Shown here: in pieces, positions 1-7,313 of the stretch
Numbering within the stretch: position 1 is the stretch's first letter
Layout: every line of letters starts with the position of its first letter
Assembly: GCA_038202665.1 (NCBI GenBank)
Contig: JBBRES010000059.1
Span: forward strand, 1 to 12,452
Reading direction: 5' to 3'
From: Kapaibacterium sp038202665
Lineage (GTDB): Bacteria > Bacteroidota > Ignavibacteria > Kapaibacteriales > Kapaibacteriaceae
Length of the DNA stretch: 12,452 nucleotides
The notes under the pieces: generated by a model
Seen by the model: the letters and a program-made list of their open reading frames with translations, nothing else
Database searches by the model: none
What the model was told of the DNA's origin: nothing
Made by a program: the position numbers and the translations under genes

Positions 1-219
1 GTGCTTCCCACTCACGCGAATGCACTTCTGCGTGTCTGCTACGCGCGTGTAATCGCGCTTGCCCACTCCAAGGAACACATCCTTGAATTGGTTCATGCCG
101 GCATTCGTGAACAGCAGTGTTGGATCGCCGTGGGGGATCACCGGTGCCGACGGCACTATACGATGTCCACGAGCAGCGAAGAAATCAAGGAAGGACTGGC
201 GGATCTGGCGTGAGGTCAT
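1..219 (-). CDS. alaS: Alanyl-tRNA synthetase, N-terminal fragment (cut by window edge)
   Basis: AlaRS charges tRNA-Ala with alanine in the cytoplasm. Reading the minus strand from the ATG at 219 gives 73 uninterrupted codons that run off the left edge. They begin MTSRQIRQSFLDFF and contain HGDPTLLFTNAGMNQFKDVF and TRVADTQKCIRVSGKH, which is the canonical start of the class II catalytic domain of AlaRS, including motif 1 and the Q-K-C-I-R stretch. The start is secure because family members begin just before the R-x-x-F-x-x-F-F segment. A TAnnTTG-like promoter element lies five bases upstream of the ATG, so the leader is very short and no Shine-Dalgarno is visible. The gene is divergent from the methyltransferase at 278, with 58 bp between the two starts. 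About 800 further codons are expected beyond the window. Confidence 0.96.
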   Translation of the reverse strand, partial: MTSRQIRQSFLDFFAARGHRIVPSAPVIPHGDPTLLFTNAGMNQFKDVFLGVGKRDYTRVADTQKCIRVSGKH

Positions 220-224
220 AACCC

Positions 225-255
225 GCAAGTTACGGCCTGCAGCCCTTTCCGCCAA
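225..255 (-). promoter_or_regulatory. Predicted alaS promoter, Bacteroidota type
   Basis: On the minus strand, TTG (255-253) is followed after 20 bp by TAACTTGC (232-225), close to the Bacteroidota -33 TTG / -7 TAnnTTTG layout. The -7 box ends only five bases before the alaS ATG, so transcription would start at or almost at the start codon (a leaderless or near-leaderless message). This is a pattern match by eye. Confidence 0.45.
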
Positions 256-261
256 TGGAGG

Positions 262-268
262 TATCTTG
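262..268 (+). promoter_or_regulatory. Possible -7 element upstream of the methyltransferase
   Basis: TATCTTG followed by CGC lies nine bases before the ATG at 278 and resembles the -7 box seen before alaS and the tRNAs. No matching TTG is visible about 20 bp further upstream. A GGAGGT at 257-262 overlaps it and could instead be a ribosome binding site for a TTG start at 266. The two readings conflict, hence the low confidence. Confidence 0.3.
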
Positions 269-277
269 CGCCTTCCT

Positions 278-1513
278 ATGACTGACCAGCCGCTCCTCCC
301 GCCCCCAACCGAGATCCTCGAATCTCTTGCCACAACAAGTGCCATGGTATGCACGTGGTCGCATCCGTTGTGGCCAACGGCCTGGACGCAAGAACACGCC
401 GCGCGCCTTGGCCCTGCCACCATGCCGCGACGTATCGTGGTAACTGCAGAGCAGCGTTCCGATGTGTGGAACGTTCGCATTGAGAGTTTTACAGAAAAGC
501 AAGGCTTTGCAAAAGGGTGGCAAGGTTCGCCGGAAGATCTCGTTCAAATGTTGTGGGCATTGGGATTCGGTCAGCTCCTCCTCCAAACACCTGCACGCGA
601 CGTGCAATGCAGACGGAATGCGAAGCGCAGTACCACCTCCATCCATGCGCCAAGTAGGACGGAGTGGACAGAACTTATCGCAGATCGCACAAAGCAAGTA
701 CCACTGCCAACCAGTCAGTTCGCACACTTGTTGCACGTGCTCGATCTCGCCTCGGTAGATGGGGCTATTCGAACGCTCATGGCCGACAAGTATCGGCAGC
801 TGAATCATCTACTCACCATCATCGAACACCTTCCACCGTTCCGCGAGGCCATGCCCGGAACCACGCTTTCTATCATCGATGCCGGTTGTGGAAAGGCGTA
901 CGTGAGCTTCGCATTGTGCGCCGTGCTCGTAGAGCGCGGTGTTGATGCACATGTGTATGGAGTAGACACCAATCCACACGTCATCGAACATTGCAATGCA
1001 GTTGCGCAAACACTTGGCTTTGGCGATCGATGCGTTTTTGAAGTTGCGTCGATTAGTAGTGTGAAGCCCCGACCAACAGACCTGTTGTTAGCGTTACATG
1101 CCTGCGACACGGCTACCGACGAGGCTCTTGCCCTCGGTGTGCGCTCGCATGCGCGCACAATGATCGTTGCACCATGTTGCCATCACTATGTACAACAGCA
1201 ACTCACTCGATCTACCGTGCCCGACTTCGCACGTCCGCTCCTTGACGACGGAATTGTAAAAGAGCGACTGGGCGACATGCTCACAGATACCATGCGACGT
1301 GACATTGTGCGAGCCTTTGACTACGACGCTTCCCTTGAAGAGTTCATCGCTTTAGAACACACGGCAAAGAATGTGATGTTGAAATGTGTGGCTCGTTCTG
1401 CGACACCTGTAACAGAACCCGACCTCAAACGTCTGACGGAACTTCGCGCCTATAGCAATGCATGGAACGCCATGCCCAAACTACACGAACTCATATCTGA
1501 TCTCATACCATGA
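278..1513 (+). CDS. SAM-dependent methyltransferase, Methyltransf_32-like
   Basis: A 411-residue Rossmann-fold methyltransferase. SAM-binding motif I is IIDAGCGKAYVSF (around residues 199-211), and the acidic post-beta2 motif is YGVDTN (227-232). LALHACDTATDEAL (271-284) and APCCH (298-302) are typical of the Methyltransf_32 (METTL25-like) group, as is the D-K-Y-R-Q-L-N stretch just before motif I. The first ~160 residues form a family-specific N-terminal region. The substrate is unknown; an RNA or protein target is only a guess. The ATG at 278 was chosen because the longer reading frame back to 59 overlaps alaS on the other strand. A TTG at 266, four bases after a GGAGG, is an alternative start adding four residues. 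The stop overlaps the start of the next gene (ATGA), so the two are probably co-transcribed and translationally coupled. Confidence 0.8.
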   Translation: MTDQPLLPPPTEILESLATTSAMVCTWSHPLWPTAWTQEHAARLGPATMPRRIVVTAEQRSDVWNVRIESFTEKQGFAKGWQGSPEDLVQMLWALGFGQLLLQTPARDVQCRRNAKRSTTSIHAPSRTEWTELIADRTKQVPLPTSQFAHLLHVLDLASVDGAIRTLMADKYRQLNHLLTIIEHLPPFREAMPGTTLSIIDAGCGKAYVSFALCAVLVERGVDAHVYGVDTNPHVIEHCNAVAQTLGFGDRCVFEVASISSVKPRPTDLLLALHACDTATDEALALGVRSHARTMIVAPCCHHYVQQQLTRSTVPDFARPLLDDGIVKERLGDMLTDTMRRDIVRAFDYDASLEEFIALEHTAKNVMLKCVARSATPVTEPDLKRLTELRAYSNAWNAMPKLHELISDLIP

Positions 1514-3378
1514 TGTCTATGCGCAGTACACTCCTCCTTCTCGTCGCCCTCTTTTTCGCTCTGCAAGCGGCCACCGCACAGCAACGCGATGCGATCGCCA
1601 ACGATCTCAATCCTTCGTATCAGAAGACCATGTATCGTGCCATGATCGATCTCCGACACGTCGAGAACGATCGAGTACGTGTAGAACTCTACCCTCCGGC
1701 TGTCAAAGAGGATTCTGCAGTAATGGTCTTCCCTGCCACCATTCCCGGTACCTACGAACCTCAGTCTTGGTGGAGATACATCAGCAATTTCACCGCGTGG
1801 GATAGCGCAGGCACTCCGTTGCCAGTGCACCGCAGTGCTGATCATCAGTTTGTAATCTCTGGTGCGAAGAAGCTTGCACGTGTTTCGTATTTGGTAGACG
1901 ACTCCTTTGACGACCACGACACATCGTTCCCGCAGATCTTCCATCCGGCGGGTTCGAGCATACAGGCCGACAGTATTTTCGTTCTCAACCAATGTGGATT
2001 CATTGGCTACTTGTACGGCTATTCGAAACTGATCTATCAAGTAACGGTGGTCAAGCCGCCGCATCTCTACGGCGCTTCTGCGTTGCAGATTAAATCATAC
2101 TCCGATACACTGGACATGTACTCAGCGGCGAGTTATGACGCACTTGTCGACAATCCCATTCTCTACGCCGTTGCCGATACCGCGTCGTTTACGGTGGCGG
2201 GGACGCGCATTCTGATTGCGTGTGCGAGCGTAACCGATCACTCCATCGCACAGCAACTCGTGGAGCCCATCAAACGCATTGCAACGAGCATTGCAAGTTA
2301 TCTGGGCACCATGCCAGTAGATCGTTACGCATTCTTGTTCTATTGCTGGGATGGAAGCCTGAAAAACGTCGACATGCGAACTCCCGCCTTTGGCGCACTT
2401 GAGCACAACTACAGTTCGTTCTACTTCTGGCGTGCGAAGAATGCAGCACAAGGAATTGCCGATGTGGCAACGCATGAGTTCTTACATATTCTTGAGCCAT
2501 TGAATCTTCATAGCGAAGAAATCGCGGCGTTTGATTTTCGCAATCCGAAAATGTCGAAGCACTTGTGGTTGTATGAGGGTGTTACGGAGTACTTCTCAGA
2601 CATGGCTCGCATCCACGACTCGGCCATCTCCGAGAGAGATTTGCAAACTATGTTCTCACGCAAATTGTTTTCTTCGGCCTACTTCCCTCCCACCCTTTCC
2701 CTTACCGATTTCTCGAAGAATGTTATGACGGATGAGAATCAGCAAGTGTATCCGCTCATCTATGAGTACGGTCCAATCGTTGCCCTTGCGCTCGACATTC
2801 AATTGCGTCAAGAAAGCAATGGGTCTCGTGGATTACTAGATCTCATCCGTTCTTTATCGGCCGTCTATGGCCCCAACAAACCATTCAAGGATGATGATCT
2901 GTGGAAAATCATTGAAAAGGCCACATCGTCCTCCATTAGCGCGTTTTGTGATCGATACATCGAGCATGCAGAGCGCATCCCCGTTGGAGAATTTTTGAAG
3001 AAAATCGGATGGACGTACACTGCGAAGAAGAGCGTTTCTGTAGCGGCATTCGGCATTGAGTTTCGCATGCAGGGATCGGACCCTCGCATTCTGATTGGAC
3101 CTGTAGGAGAAAACCCGCTTGGTGTGCAAGGTGGAGACGAACTCAAGAAAGTGAATGGCCACGCGGTGAACCTGAACGAAGAGTCTGCTTGGATGAACAT
3201 GATGAGGCCGAGCGTTGGGGATCCACTCACGCTTACGGTGATAAGGGACGGTCATGAAGTGGAGCTCACCGGTAAGGCAATGATGATGAGTCGTGAGCAG
3301 CGTCATGTGATCGAGGATGATCCTAACGCTACATCTACGCAGCTCGAGCTGCGACGGGCGTTCCTCTACGGCAGCTGA
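1510..3378 (+). CDS. Exported M61-family metallopeptidase with PDZ domain
   Basis: A 622-residue protein resembling the M61 glycyl aminopeptidase family (zinc gluzincins). It opens with a signal peptide (S-M-R-S, then a run of Leu/Val/Ala/Phe ending A-T-A-Q around residue 24), so it acts in the periplasm or at the envelope. An N-terminal beta domain is followed by the catalytic domain with HEFLH (residues 322-326; His322 and His326 as zinc ligands, Glu323 as catalytic base) and W-L-Y-E-G-V-T-E-Y (Glu356 as likely third ligand). The C-terminal ~100 residues look like a PDZ domain (GDELKKVNGHAV), as is usual in M61. All key residues are present and the length is normal for the family. No T9SS sorting tail is seen. 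It starts inside the methyltransferase stop (ATGATG; starts at 1510, 1513 or 1522 are possible). The physiological substrate is unknown. Confidence 0.88.
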   Translation: MMSMRSTLLLLVALFFALQAATAQQRDAIANDLNPSYQKTMYRAMIDLRHVENDRVRVELYPPAVKEDSAVMVFPATIPGTYEPQSWWRYISNFTAWDSAGTPLPVHRSADHQFVISGAKKLARVSYLVDDSFDDHDTSFPQIFHPAGSSIQADSIFVLNQCGFIGYLYGYSKLIYQVTVVKPPHLYGASALQIKSYSDTLDMYSAASYDALVDNPILYAVADTASFTVAGTRILIACASVTDHSIAQQLVEPIKRIATSIASYLGTMPVDRYAFLFYCWDGSLKNVDMRTPAFGALEHNYSSFYFWRAKNAAQGIADVATHEFLHILEPLNLHSEEIAAFDFRNPKMSKHLWLYEGVTEYFSDMARIHDSAISERDLQTMFSRKLFSSAYFPPTLSLTDFSKNVMTDENQQVYPLIYEYGPIVALALDIQLRQESNGSRGLLDLIRSLSAVYGPNKPFKDDDLWKIIEKATSSSISAFCDRYIEHAERIPVGEFLKKIGWTYTAKKSVSVAAFGIEFRMQGSDPRILIGPVGENPLGVQGGDELKKVNGHAVNLNEESAWMNMMRPSVGDPLTLTVIRDGHEVELTGKAMMMSREQRHVIEDDPNATSTQLELRRAFLYGS

Positions 3379-3388
3379 TTAGCCATTC

Positions 3389-3988
3389 CTACTTTGAATA
3401 CCATTGATCGAGGACCGATGAGAATCGGTCCTCTGTCATTTGTAGCTGGTCGTACATCCCTGCCACCTTGCGCTGACGATACGCTTCATACAAAGACACA
3501 GCGCATGCAACAGAGATGTTGAGCGATTGGATCACTCCCATCTGAGGGATCAGGAAGTTCCCGTCAGCTTTTGCGAGAGCTTCTTCGGACACACCATCAT
3601 GTTCATTTCCAAAGACGAGTGCGACGGGTGCTGTAAGATCGAGGTCGTGCAGTGAAACGGCGTCGCTACTCATGTGTGTTGTGAGGATTCTCATTCCCTT
3701 TGCACGCAAGTACGCATAGCAGGCATCAACCGACGTGTGAAGATGCAGGTCTACCCATTTCCGCGCACTGCCACTACTCTTCTCTGCGAGCGAAGGACGT
3801 GTCTCACCCGAGTGATAAATACCATGTGCTTCGAAAACACCAACGGCGTCGCACGAACGGATTACGGCACTAACGTTATGCGGATCGTGCACGTTCTCGA
3901 ACACCACCGTCAGTGTTGTTTGACGACGTCGGAGTACGGCGGCTAAGCGCGCTGCTCGTTCAGGTGTGATCGTTTCAGGACTCGGCAA
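3389..3988 (-). CDS. trmH: tRNA (guanosine(18)-2'-O)-methyltransferase, SPOUT family
   Basis: TrmH 2'-O-methylates G18 in the D-loop of tRNAs using SAM, as a trefoil-knot dimer in the cytoplasm. The 199-residue sequence resembles Thermus TrmH along its whole length and has all three SpoU motifs: ENVHDPHNVSAVIRSCDAVG (31-50, with the likely catalytic Arg44), ALVFGNEHDGVS (123-134) and IPQMGVIQSLNISVA (147-161). The C-terminus ends Q-W-Y-S-K, matching the W-L-R-K end of the Thermus enzyme. The only plausible start is a TTG at 3988, because no Met codon occurs before residue ~99. This TTG lies two codons after the nuoD TGA and in the same frame, with no clear Shine-Dalgarno, so translation probably depends on ribosomes finishing nuoD. 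The gene converges on the M61 gene with 10 bp between the two stops. Confidence 0.95.
   Translation of the reverse strand: MPSPETITPERAARLAAVLRRRQTTLTVVFENVHDPHNVSAVIRSCDAVGVFEAHGIYHSGETRPSLAEKSSGSARKWVDLHLHTSVDACYAYLRAKGMRILTTHMSSDAVSLHDLDLTAPVALVFGNEHDGVSEEALAKADGNFLIPQMGVIQSLNISVACAVSLYEAYRQRKVAGMYDQLQMTEDRFSSVLDQWYSK
3410..3433. terminator. Perfect 10-bp hairpin at the convergent gene ends
   Basis: GAGGACCGAT (3410-3419), a four-base loop GAGA, then ATCGGTCCTC (3424-3433) form a perfect inverted repeat. It lies about 30 bp past the stop of the plus-strand peptidase gene and inside the last codons of trmH on the other strand. It could end the plus-strand transcript, although only a weak T-rich stretch follows. 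It could also protect or terminate the minus-strand message. A chance coding palindrome is possible. Confidence 0.45.
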
Positions 3989-3994
3989 ACCAAC

Positions 3995-5284
3995 TCACTT
4001 ATCGGCTTCACCCATTACCGGATCGATCGATCCAATAATGGCGACGACGTCCGATACCATAGAACCTTCGGCCATGTATTTCAATGCCTGAAGATTTGAC
4101 GACGATGGGGAGCGCAGCTTGAGCTTCCACGGATTACCGGTACCATCGCTGGAGATATAGAATCCAAGTTCACCCTTTGGTGCTTCGATGGCGGTATAGG
4201 TCTCGCCCTTTGGAGGCATGCATCCGAAGTTGATCAACATAAAGTCGTTGATCAGTTCTTCCATGCTTGTGTAGATCGACGCCTTGCTTTGCAGCACGTT
4301 GCGCGGATCATCGGCCTTATGTCCACCGCGAGGAATCACCTGCAGTCGGTCGAGAATCTGGTGAATCATCTTCACCGATTCTTTCACTTCTGCGACGCGA
4401 CACATATACCGCGCGTAACAGTCTCCGTCGTTGCCGGTGATTACGTTGAAGTCGAGTTCGTTATAGGCGAGATAGGGTTCGTCTCTGCGTAGATCGCGCG
4501 CAATACCGGAGCCACGTAGCATCGGTCCCGTGAGTCCAAGTTGAATGGCCTTCTCGGGTGGCATGTATCCAACGCCAGCCATACGCTCGACGAAGATTCG
4601 ATTGCGATTGACCAGCTTTTCAAAGCTCACCATCTCATCAGGGAAGGCATTCAGCCAAAGACGAATATCGCGAAGCACGTCTTCCGAGATGTCGTTCGCG
4701 ACGCCACCGATACGGGCATACGACGTGGTGAAACGCGCACCGCACAGGCGTTCGAACAAGTCGTACAGTTTTTCACGTTCTGTAAAAGTCCACAAGAACA
4801 ACGTCAGCGCACCAACGTCCATTGCCGTTGCGCCCATCGCAATCAGGTGTGAGCTCACGCGAGCGAGTTCACACACCAACATGCGAAGCCACACACCACG
4901 CTCTGGTACTTCTACCCCTGCCGCCTTTTCGATGGCCATGGCAATTCCAACATTGTTGGAAAGGGGCGAGAGATAGTCGAGTCGGTCTGTGTGCGGAATG
5001 AATTCGTGATACGTGGAGCTCTCTGCAATCTTCTCAAAGCCGCGGTGCAAGTAGCCCAGTTCGGGAACGCACTTCACAACGGTTTCGCCATCAAGTCGGA
5101 GCAGGACGCGCAACACGCCGTGTGTTGCAGGGTGCTGCGGACCCATGTTCAGGATCATATCGTTTTCGAGCGGATCCTCGAACATGGCCAACGTATCCTT
5201 GTCCATCACTTCGCGAATGATCTTTGATTGGCGAAGCTTCTGAACGCGTTCGATCGTGGCTGTATTGGTAACGGGCAGTGACAT
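3995..5284 (-). CDS. nuoD: NADH-quinone oxidoreductase subunit D (49-kDa subunit)
   Basis: NuoD belongs to the peripheral arm of respiratory Complex I and forms the quinone pocket with NuoB. The 429-residue protein has the hallmarks N-M-G-P-Q-H-P-A-T-H-G (46-56), GYLHRGFEKIAE (77-88), HTDRLDYLSPL (98-108), and the C-terminus GSIDPVMGEADK. His55 and Tyr104 match the quinone-binding His and Tyr known from the 49-kDa subunit, so the protein looks functional. I chose the ATG at 5284, giving MSLPVTN, because AGAGGAAGTG directly precedes it and the longer frame to 5383 overlaps the upstream gene. The N-terminal ~40 residues are a poorly conserved extension before the core. It lies 38 bp after the hydrolase gene and is followed by trmH. 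No nuoC, nuoE or other Complex I genes adjoin it, which is unusual, so the remaining subunits must be encoded elsewhere. Confidence 0.97.
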   Translation of the reverse strand: MSLPVTNTATIERVQKLRQSKIIREVMDKDTLAMFEDPLENDMILNMGPQHPATHGVLRVLLRLDGETVVKCVPELGYLHRGFEKIAESSTYHEFIPHTDRLDYLSPLSNNVGIAMAIEKAAGVEVPERGVWLRMLVCELARVSSHLIAMGATAMDVGALTLFLWTFTEREKLYDLFERLCGARFTTSYARIGGVANDISEDVLRDIRLWLNAFPDEMVSFEKLVNRNRIFVERMAGVGYMPPEKAIQLGLTGPMLRGSGIARDLRRDEPYLAYNELDFNVITGNDGDCYARYMCRVAEVKESVKMIHQILDRLQVIPRGGHKADDPRNVLQSKASIYTSMEELINDFMLINFGCMPPKGETYTAIEAPKGELGFYISSDGTGNPWKLKLRSPSSSNLQALKYMAEGSMVSDVVAIIGSIDPVMGEADK

Positions 5285-5312
5285 CACTTCCTCTGGCGAA
5301 AAAAACGTTCCG

Positions 5313-5320
5313 CGAATATA
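5313..5320 (-). promoter_or_regulatory. Possible -7 element of a nuoD promoter
   Basis: In the 38-bp gap before nuoD the minus strand reads TATATTCG followed by CGG. It differs by one base from TAnnTTTG and is nearly the same as the box before the tRNAs (TATATTTG, CGG). It would give nuoD its own transcript with a leader of about 20-25 bases carrying the AGAGGA ribosome binding site. No clear -33 TTG is visible, so transcription from upstream ppk2 remains equally possible. Confidence 0.35.
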
Positions 5321-5322
5321 CG

Positions 5323-6348
5323 CTACTTGAGGTGTTCTCTTATGAAGGTGGCGATCTTCTCTGTGAGTTCGGGGGTTGGCCAATGACCGCCGTCGAATGG
5401 TTCATAAGTCACATTCACGCCGGCGCGTTCCATGGCCGCCTTCATCAGCTCGGCGGTTTGGAATGGCACAACCTCGTCCTTTGTGCCATGGGCGAGAAAC
5501 ACATCGATGCCGCTTGCTTTGAGTTGGTCGTAGCGCTCAACAACCTTGCCTGCAGGATACATGCTTGCAGAAAGTGAAACGAGGGCCGCAAACGTATCTG
5601 GGAAGCGAGTTGCGAGCACATTGGCAAAGAAGCCGCCTTGCGAAAATCCGACGATGATGGTCTTGCCGTCGGTGACCGGAAGCTGCCTGCGTGCATCGAT
5701 GCAAACAGACTCGTACCATTCGGCCGACAAGTCGACGATAGAGGCAAAACTCGAATCAGGCATGCCCAGTGCCTCACCCGCCGCAGAAAACTTTTCACGT
5801 TGTGCCGAAAACGATTCTTTGATTTTTAGATACGGTGCTTCTGGACACACAAAAATCACGTTTTTGAGTTTCAGTCCACGTGCCCACGACAGCATGATCT
5901 CGGGTGTATGTCCGTTACCATGAAGCAATACCACGAGTCTGTTCGGCTCGCTCGCCTTGAAATCGGGCGGATACAACACGCGAGATCTCCCCCATCGCAC
6001 TTGTTTGTGAAACAAGAGCGAGTAGTCTTTTCCAACAGACTCACGTTCCGCGATGCCGTTGGCGTTGGCGAGTTCTTGGGCGGCCTTTGCATCGTTGGGA
6101 TGTCCGGCAGATGCATAGCAACCAGCAAGCATTTGGGCCGCCTCGGCGTCGGCCGGTACAGCGCGCAACCAATGCTCAAGGAACGGTATGGCCTCTCCGG
6201 GCTTTCCCTTTAGCACGAGCTCTGCGGCACGGTCCTTGGACGAACGCTTGTCACTTTGTTTGATCAGTGCCTTGAGATCGAAACGTTGCGCCACGAGAGG
6301 CGCAGTCCACATTACAAGACACAGCAGGAGTAGGATTCTCTTGTTCAT
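5323..6348 (-). CDS. Exported alpha/beta hydrolase (esterase/phospholipase type) with TPR-like N-terminus
   Basis: A 341-residue protein. A signal peptide (N-K-R, then a Leu-rich core ending P-L-V-A-Q around residue 21) directs export. Residues ~35-100 are helical and alanine-rich, with a TPR-like look (pairs such as A-I-P-F-L-E-H-W-L and A-Q-M-L-A-G-C-Y-A-S-A-G). The rest is an alpha/beta hydrolase of the carboxylesterase/dienelactone-hydrolase type: oxyanion region VVLLHGNGHTPE (139-150), nucleophile elbow GFSQGG with Ser236, Asp291 in HGTKDEVVP, and His322 in DGGHWP. The triad is complete. The substrate cannot be told from sequence; an ester or acyl compound outside the cytoplasm is an inference. 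The ATG at 6348 overlaps the ppk2 stop as ATGA, so the two genes are probably translationally coupled. Reading further upstream would only add residues overlapping ppk2. Confidence 0.82.
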   Translation of the reverse strand: MNKRILLLLCLVMWTAPLVAQRFDLKALIKQSDKRSSKDRAAELVLKGKPGEAIPFLEHWLRAVPADAEAAQMLAGCYASAGHPNDAKAAQELANANGIAERESVGKDYSLLFHKQVRWGRSRVLYPPDFKASEPNRLVVLLHGNGHTPEIMLSWARGLKLKNVIFVCPEAPYLKIKESFSAQREKFSAAGEALGMPDSSFASIVDLSAEWYESVCIDARRQLPVTDGKTIIVGFSQGGFFANVLATRFPDTFAALVSLSASMYPAGKVVERYDQLKASGIDVFLAHGTKDEVVPFQTAELMKAAMERAGVNVTYEPFDGGHWPTPELTEKIATFIREHLK

Positions 6349-7268
6349 TCGCTTACCAATCGTTTTCGTGCTTGCGCAAGGACCTTGAGTTGCTCGCTGC
6401 TTACAGTAGGATATTGAAGGTTGAGGTCTTCGACCGTTTTGTAGAGTACTGTTGTGAGGGCAAGTCTGCTCCACCACTTATCGTCTGCCGGTATGATGTA
6501 CCACGGCGCATGACTTGTAGACGTGGCCGAGATTGCGTCCTCGTAGGCGTGCTGATACTGTTCCCAGTACTCCCGTTCTTGTACGTCGGCCGCAGAGAAC
6601 TTCCAGTTCTTCGATTGATCGTCGATCCTCGAAAGCAATCGCCTCTTTTGCTCATCTTTCGAAAGATGCAAGAAGAACTTCAAGACGATCGTTCCACTTT
6701 GTGTGAGAATTCGCTCGAACTCGTTGATCACCTTATAGCGCTCTTTCCAGAACGATGCGGGCAACGGTTTCGAGGTATCGATACCGGATAGCTTTTCGTT
6801 TGCCACAATCTCTGGATGCACCTTCGATACGAGTACATTTTCATAGTGCGAACGGTTGAAGATTCCGATCTCGCCACGCGCAGGCAGCGCTAGATAATGT
6901 CGCCAGAGAAAATCATGGTCCAGTTCGTGCTCCGATGGACGCTTGAACGATGTGACCTTTACTCCCTGTGGGTTCAATCCGGACATCACATGCTTGATGG
7001 CCCCGTCCTTCCCTGCCGTATCCATGGCCTGTAGGACGATCAGAAGAGAATGCTTGTCGTCCGCATACAGCATGTCCTGCAATCTCGACACTTGCTCGAG
7101 GCCTTGGTCCATGATTTCAACGGCCGTCTCTTTCTTGAGGGTCTTTCCTGTAAACGTTGTTGCGTACTTCTGAAGCCGAACCTTTTCACTCGGTCCAACC
7201 TTCATGGTTTGTACCAACGTTTTGAGCTCTTTTTGCTCGGCTGCAGTACTTCTGTCGGCCTTGGCCAT
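6345..7268 (-). CDS. ppk2: Polyphosphate kinase 2 family nucleotide kinase
   Basis: PPK2 enzymes transfer phosphate between inorganic polyphosphate and nucleotides, mostly making NDP or NTP from NMP or NDP. The 307-residue protein has the Walker A-like LQAMDTAGKDGAIKHV (79-94), the Walker B region GEIGIFNRSHYENVLV (132-147), and the lid segment W-K-F-S-A-A-D-V-Q-E-R-E-Y-W-E-Q-Y further on. Sequence flavour and length suggest a class III enzyme (AMP and ADP phosphorylation), though the class is inferred by eye. The ATG at 7268 was chosen because AGGTGATC, complementary to the 16S rRNA 3' end, lies just upstream; the longer frame to 7388 runs through the tRNA-Leu gene. The gene follows a tRNA terminator, so it needs its own promoter or read-through. 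It overlaps the hydrolase gene downstream by four bases. Confidence 0.95.
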   Translation of the reverse strand: MAKADRSTAAEQKELKTLVQTMKVGPSEKVRLQKYATTFTGKTLKKETAVEIMDQGLEQVSRLQDMLYADDKHSLLIVLQAMDTAGKDGAIKHVMSGLNPQGVKVTSFKRPSEHELDHDFLWRHYLALPARGEIGIFNRSHYENVLVSKVHPEIVANEKLSGIDTSKPLPASFWKERYKVINEFERILTQSGTIVLKFFLHLSKDEQKRRLLSRIDDQSKNWKFSAADVQEREYWEQYQHAYEDAISATSTSHAPWYIIPADDKWWSRLALTTVLYKTVEDLNLQYPTVSSEQLKVLAQARKRLVSE

Positions 7269-7271
7269 GAA

Positions 7272-7281
7272 GATCACCTTT
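7272..7281 (-). promoter_or_regulatory. Strong ribosome binding site of ppk2
   Basis: The minus strand reads AAAGGTGATC three bases before the ppk2 ATG. It pairs over eight consecutive bases with the common bacterial 16S 3' end and fixes the start at 7268. It shows the organism uses Shine-Dalgarno pairing for some genes, in contrast to alaS. Confidence 0.6.
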
Positions 7282-7313
7282 CGATGCGGTGACGTGAACA
7301 AGATGGATAGAAC

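Noticed and set aside
1..213. Plus-strand open frame of 70 residues at the left edge
   Set aside because: It is the antisense shadow of alaS, whose conserved N-terminus is unmistakable on the minus strand.
59..277. Longer N-terminus for the methyltransferase starting at the ATG at 59
   Set aside because: It would overlap alaS antisense for ~160 bp and adds no family-like sequence; the ATG at 278 (or TTG at 266) fits better.
809..2064. Several minus-strand open frames of 66-204 residues opposite the methyltransferase and peptidase genes
   Set aside because: Low-complexity Arg/Cys/His-rich shadows of the plus-strand genes, without ribosome binding sites or recognisable domains.
4020..4033. 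14-base palindrome GGATCGATCGATCC in the 3' end of nuoD
   Set aside because: It encodes the conserved G-S-I-D-P stretch of NuoD and is built from GATC/CGAT repeats; isolated, with no other sign of a binding site.
5285..5383. N-terminal extension of NuoD from the ATG at 5383
   Set aside because: It overlaps the 3' end of the hydrolase gene, and the ATG at 5284 has a good ribosome binding site.
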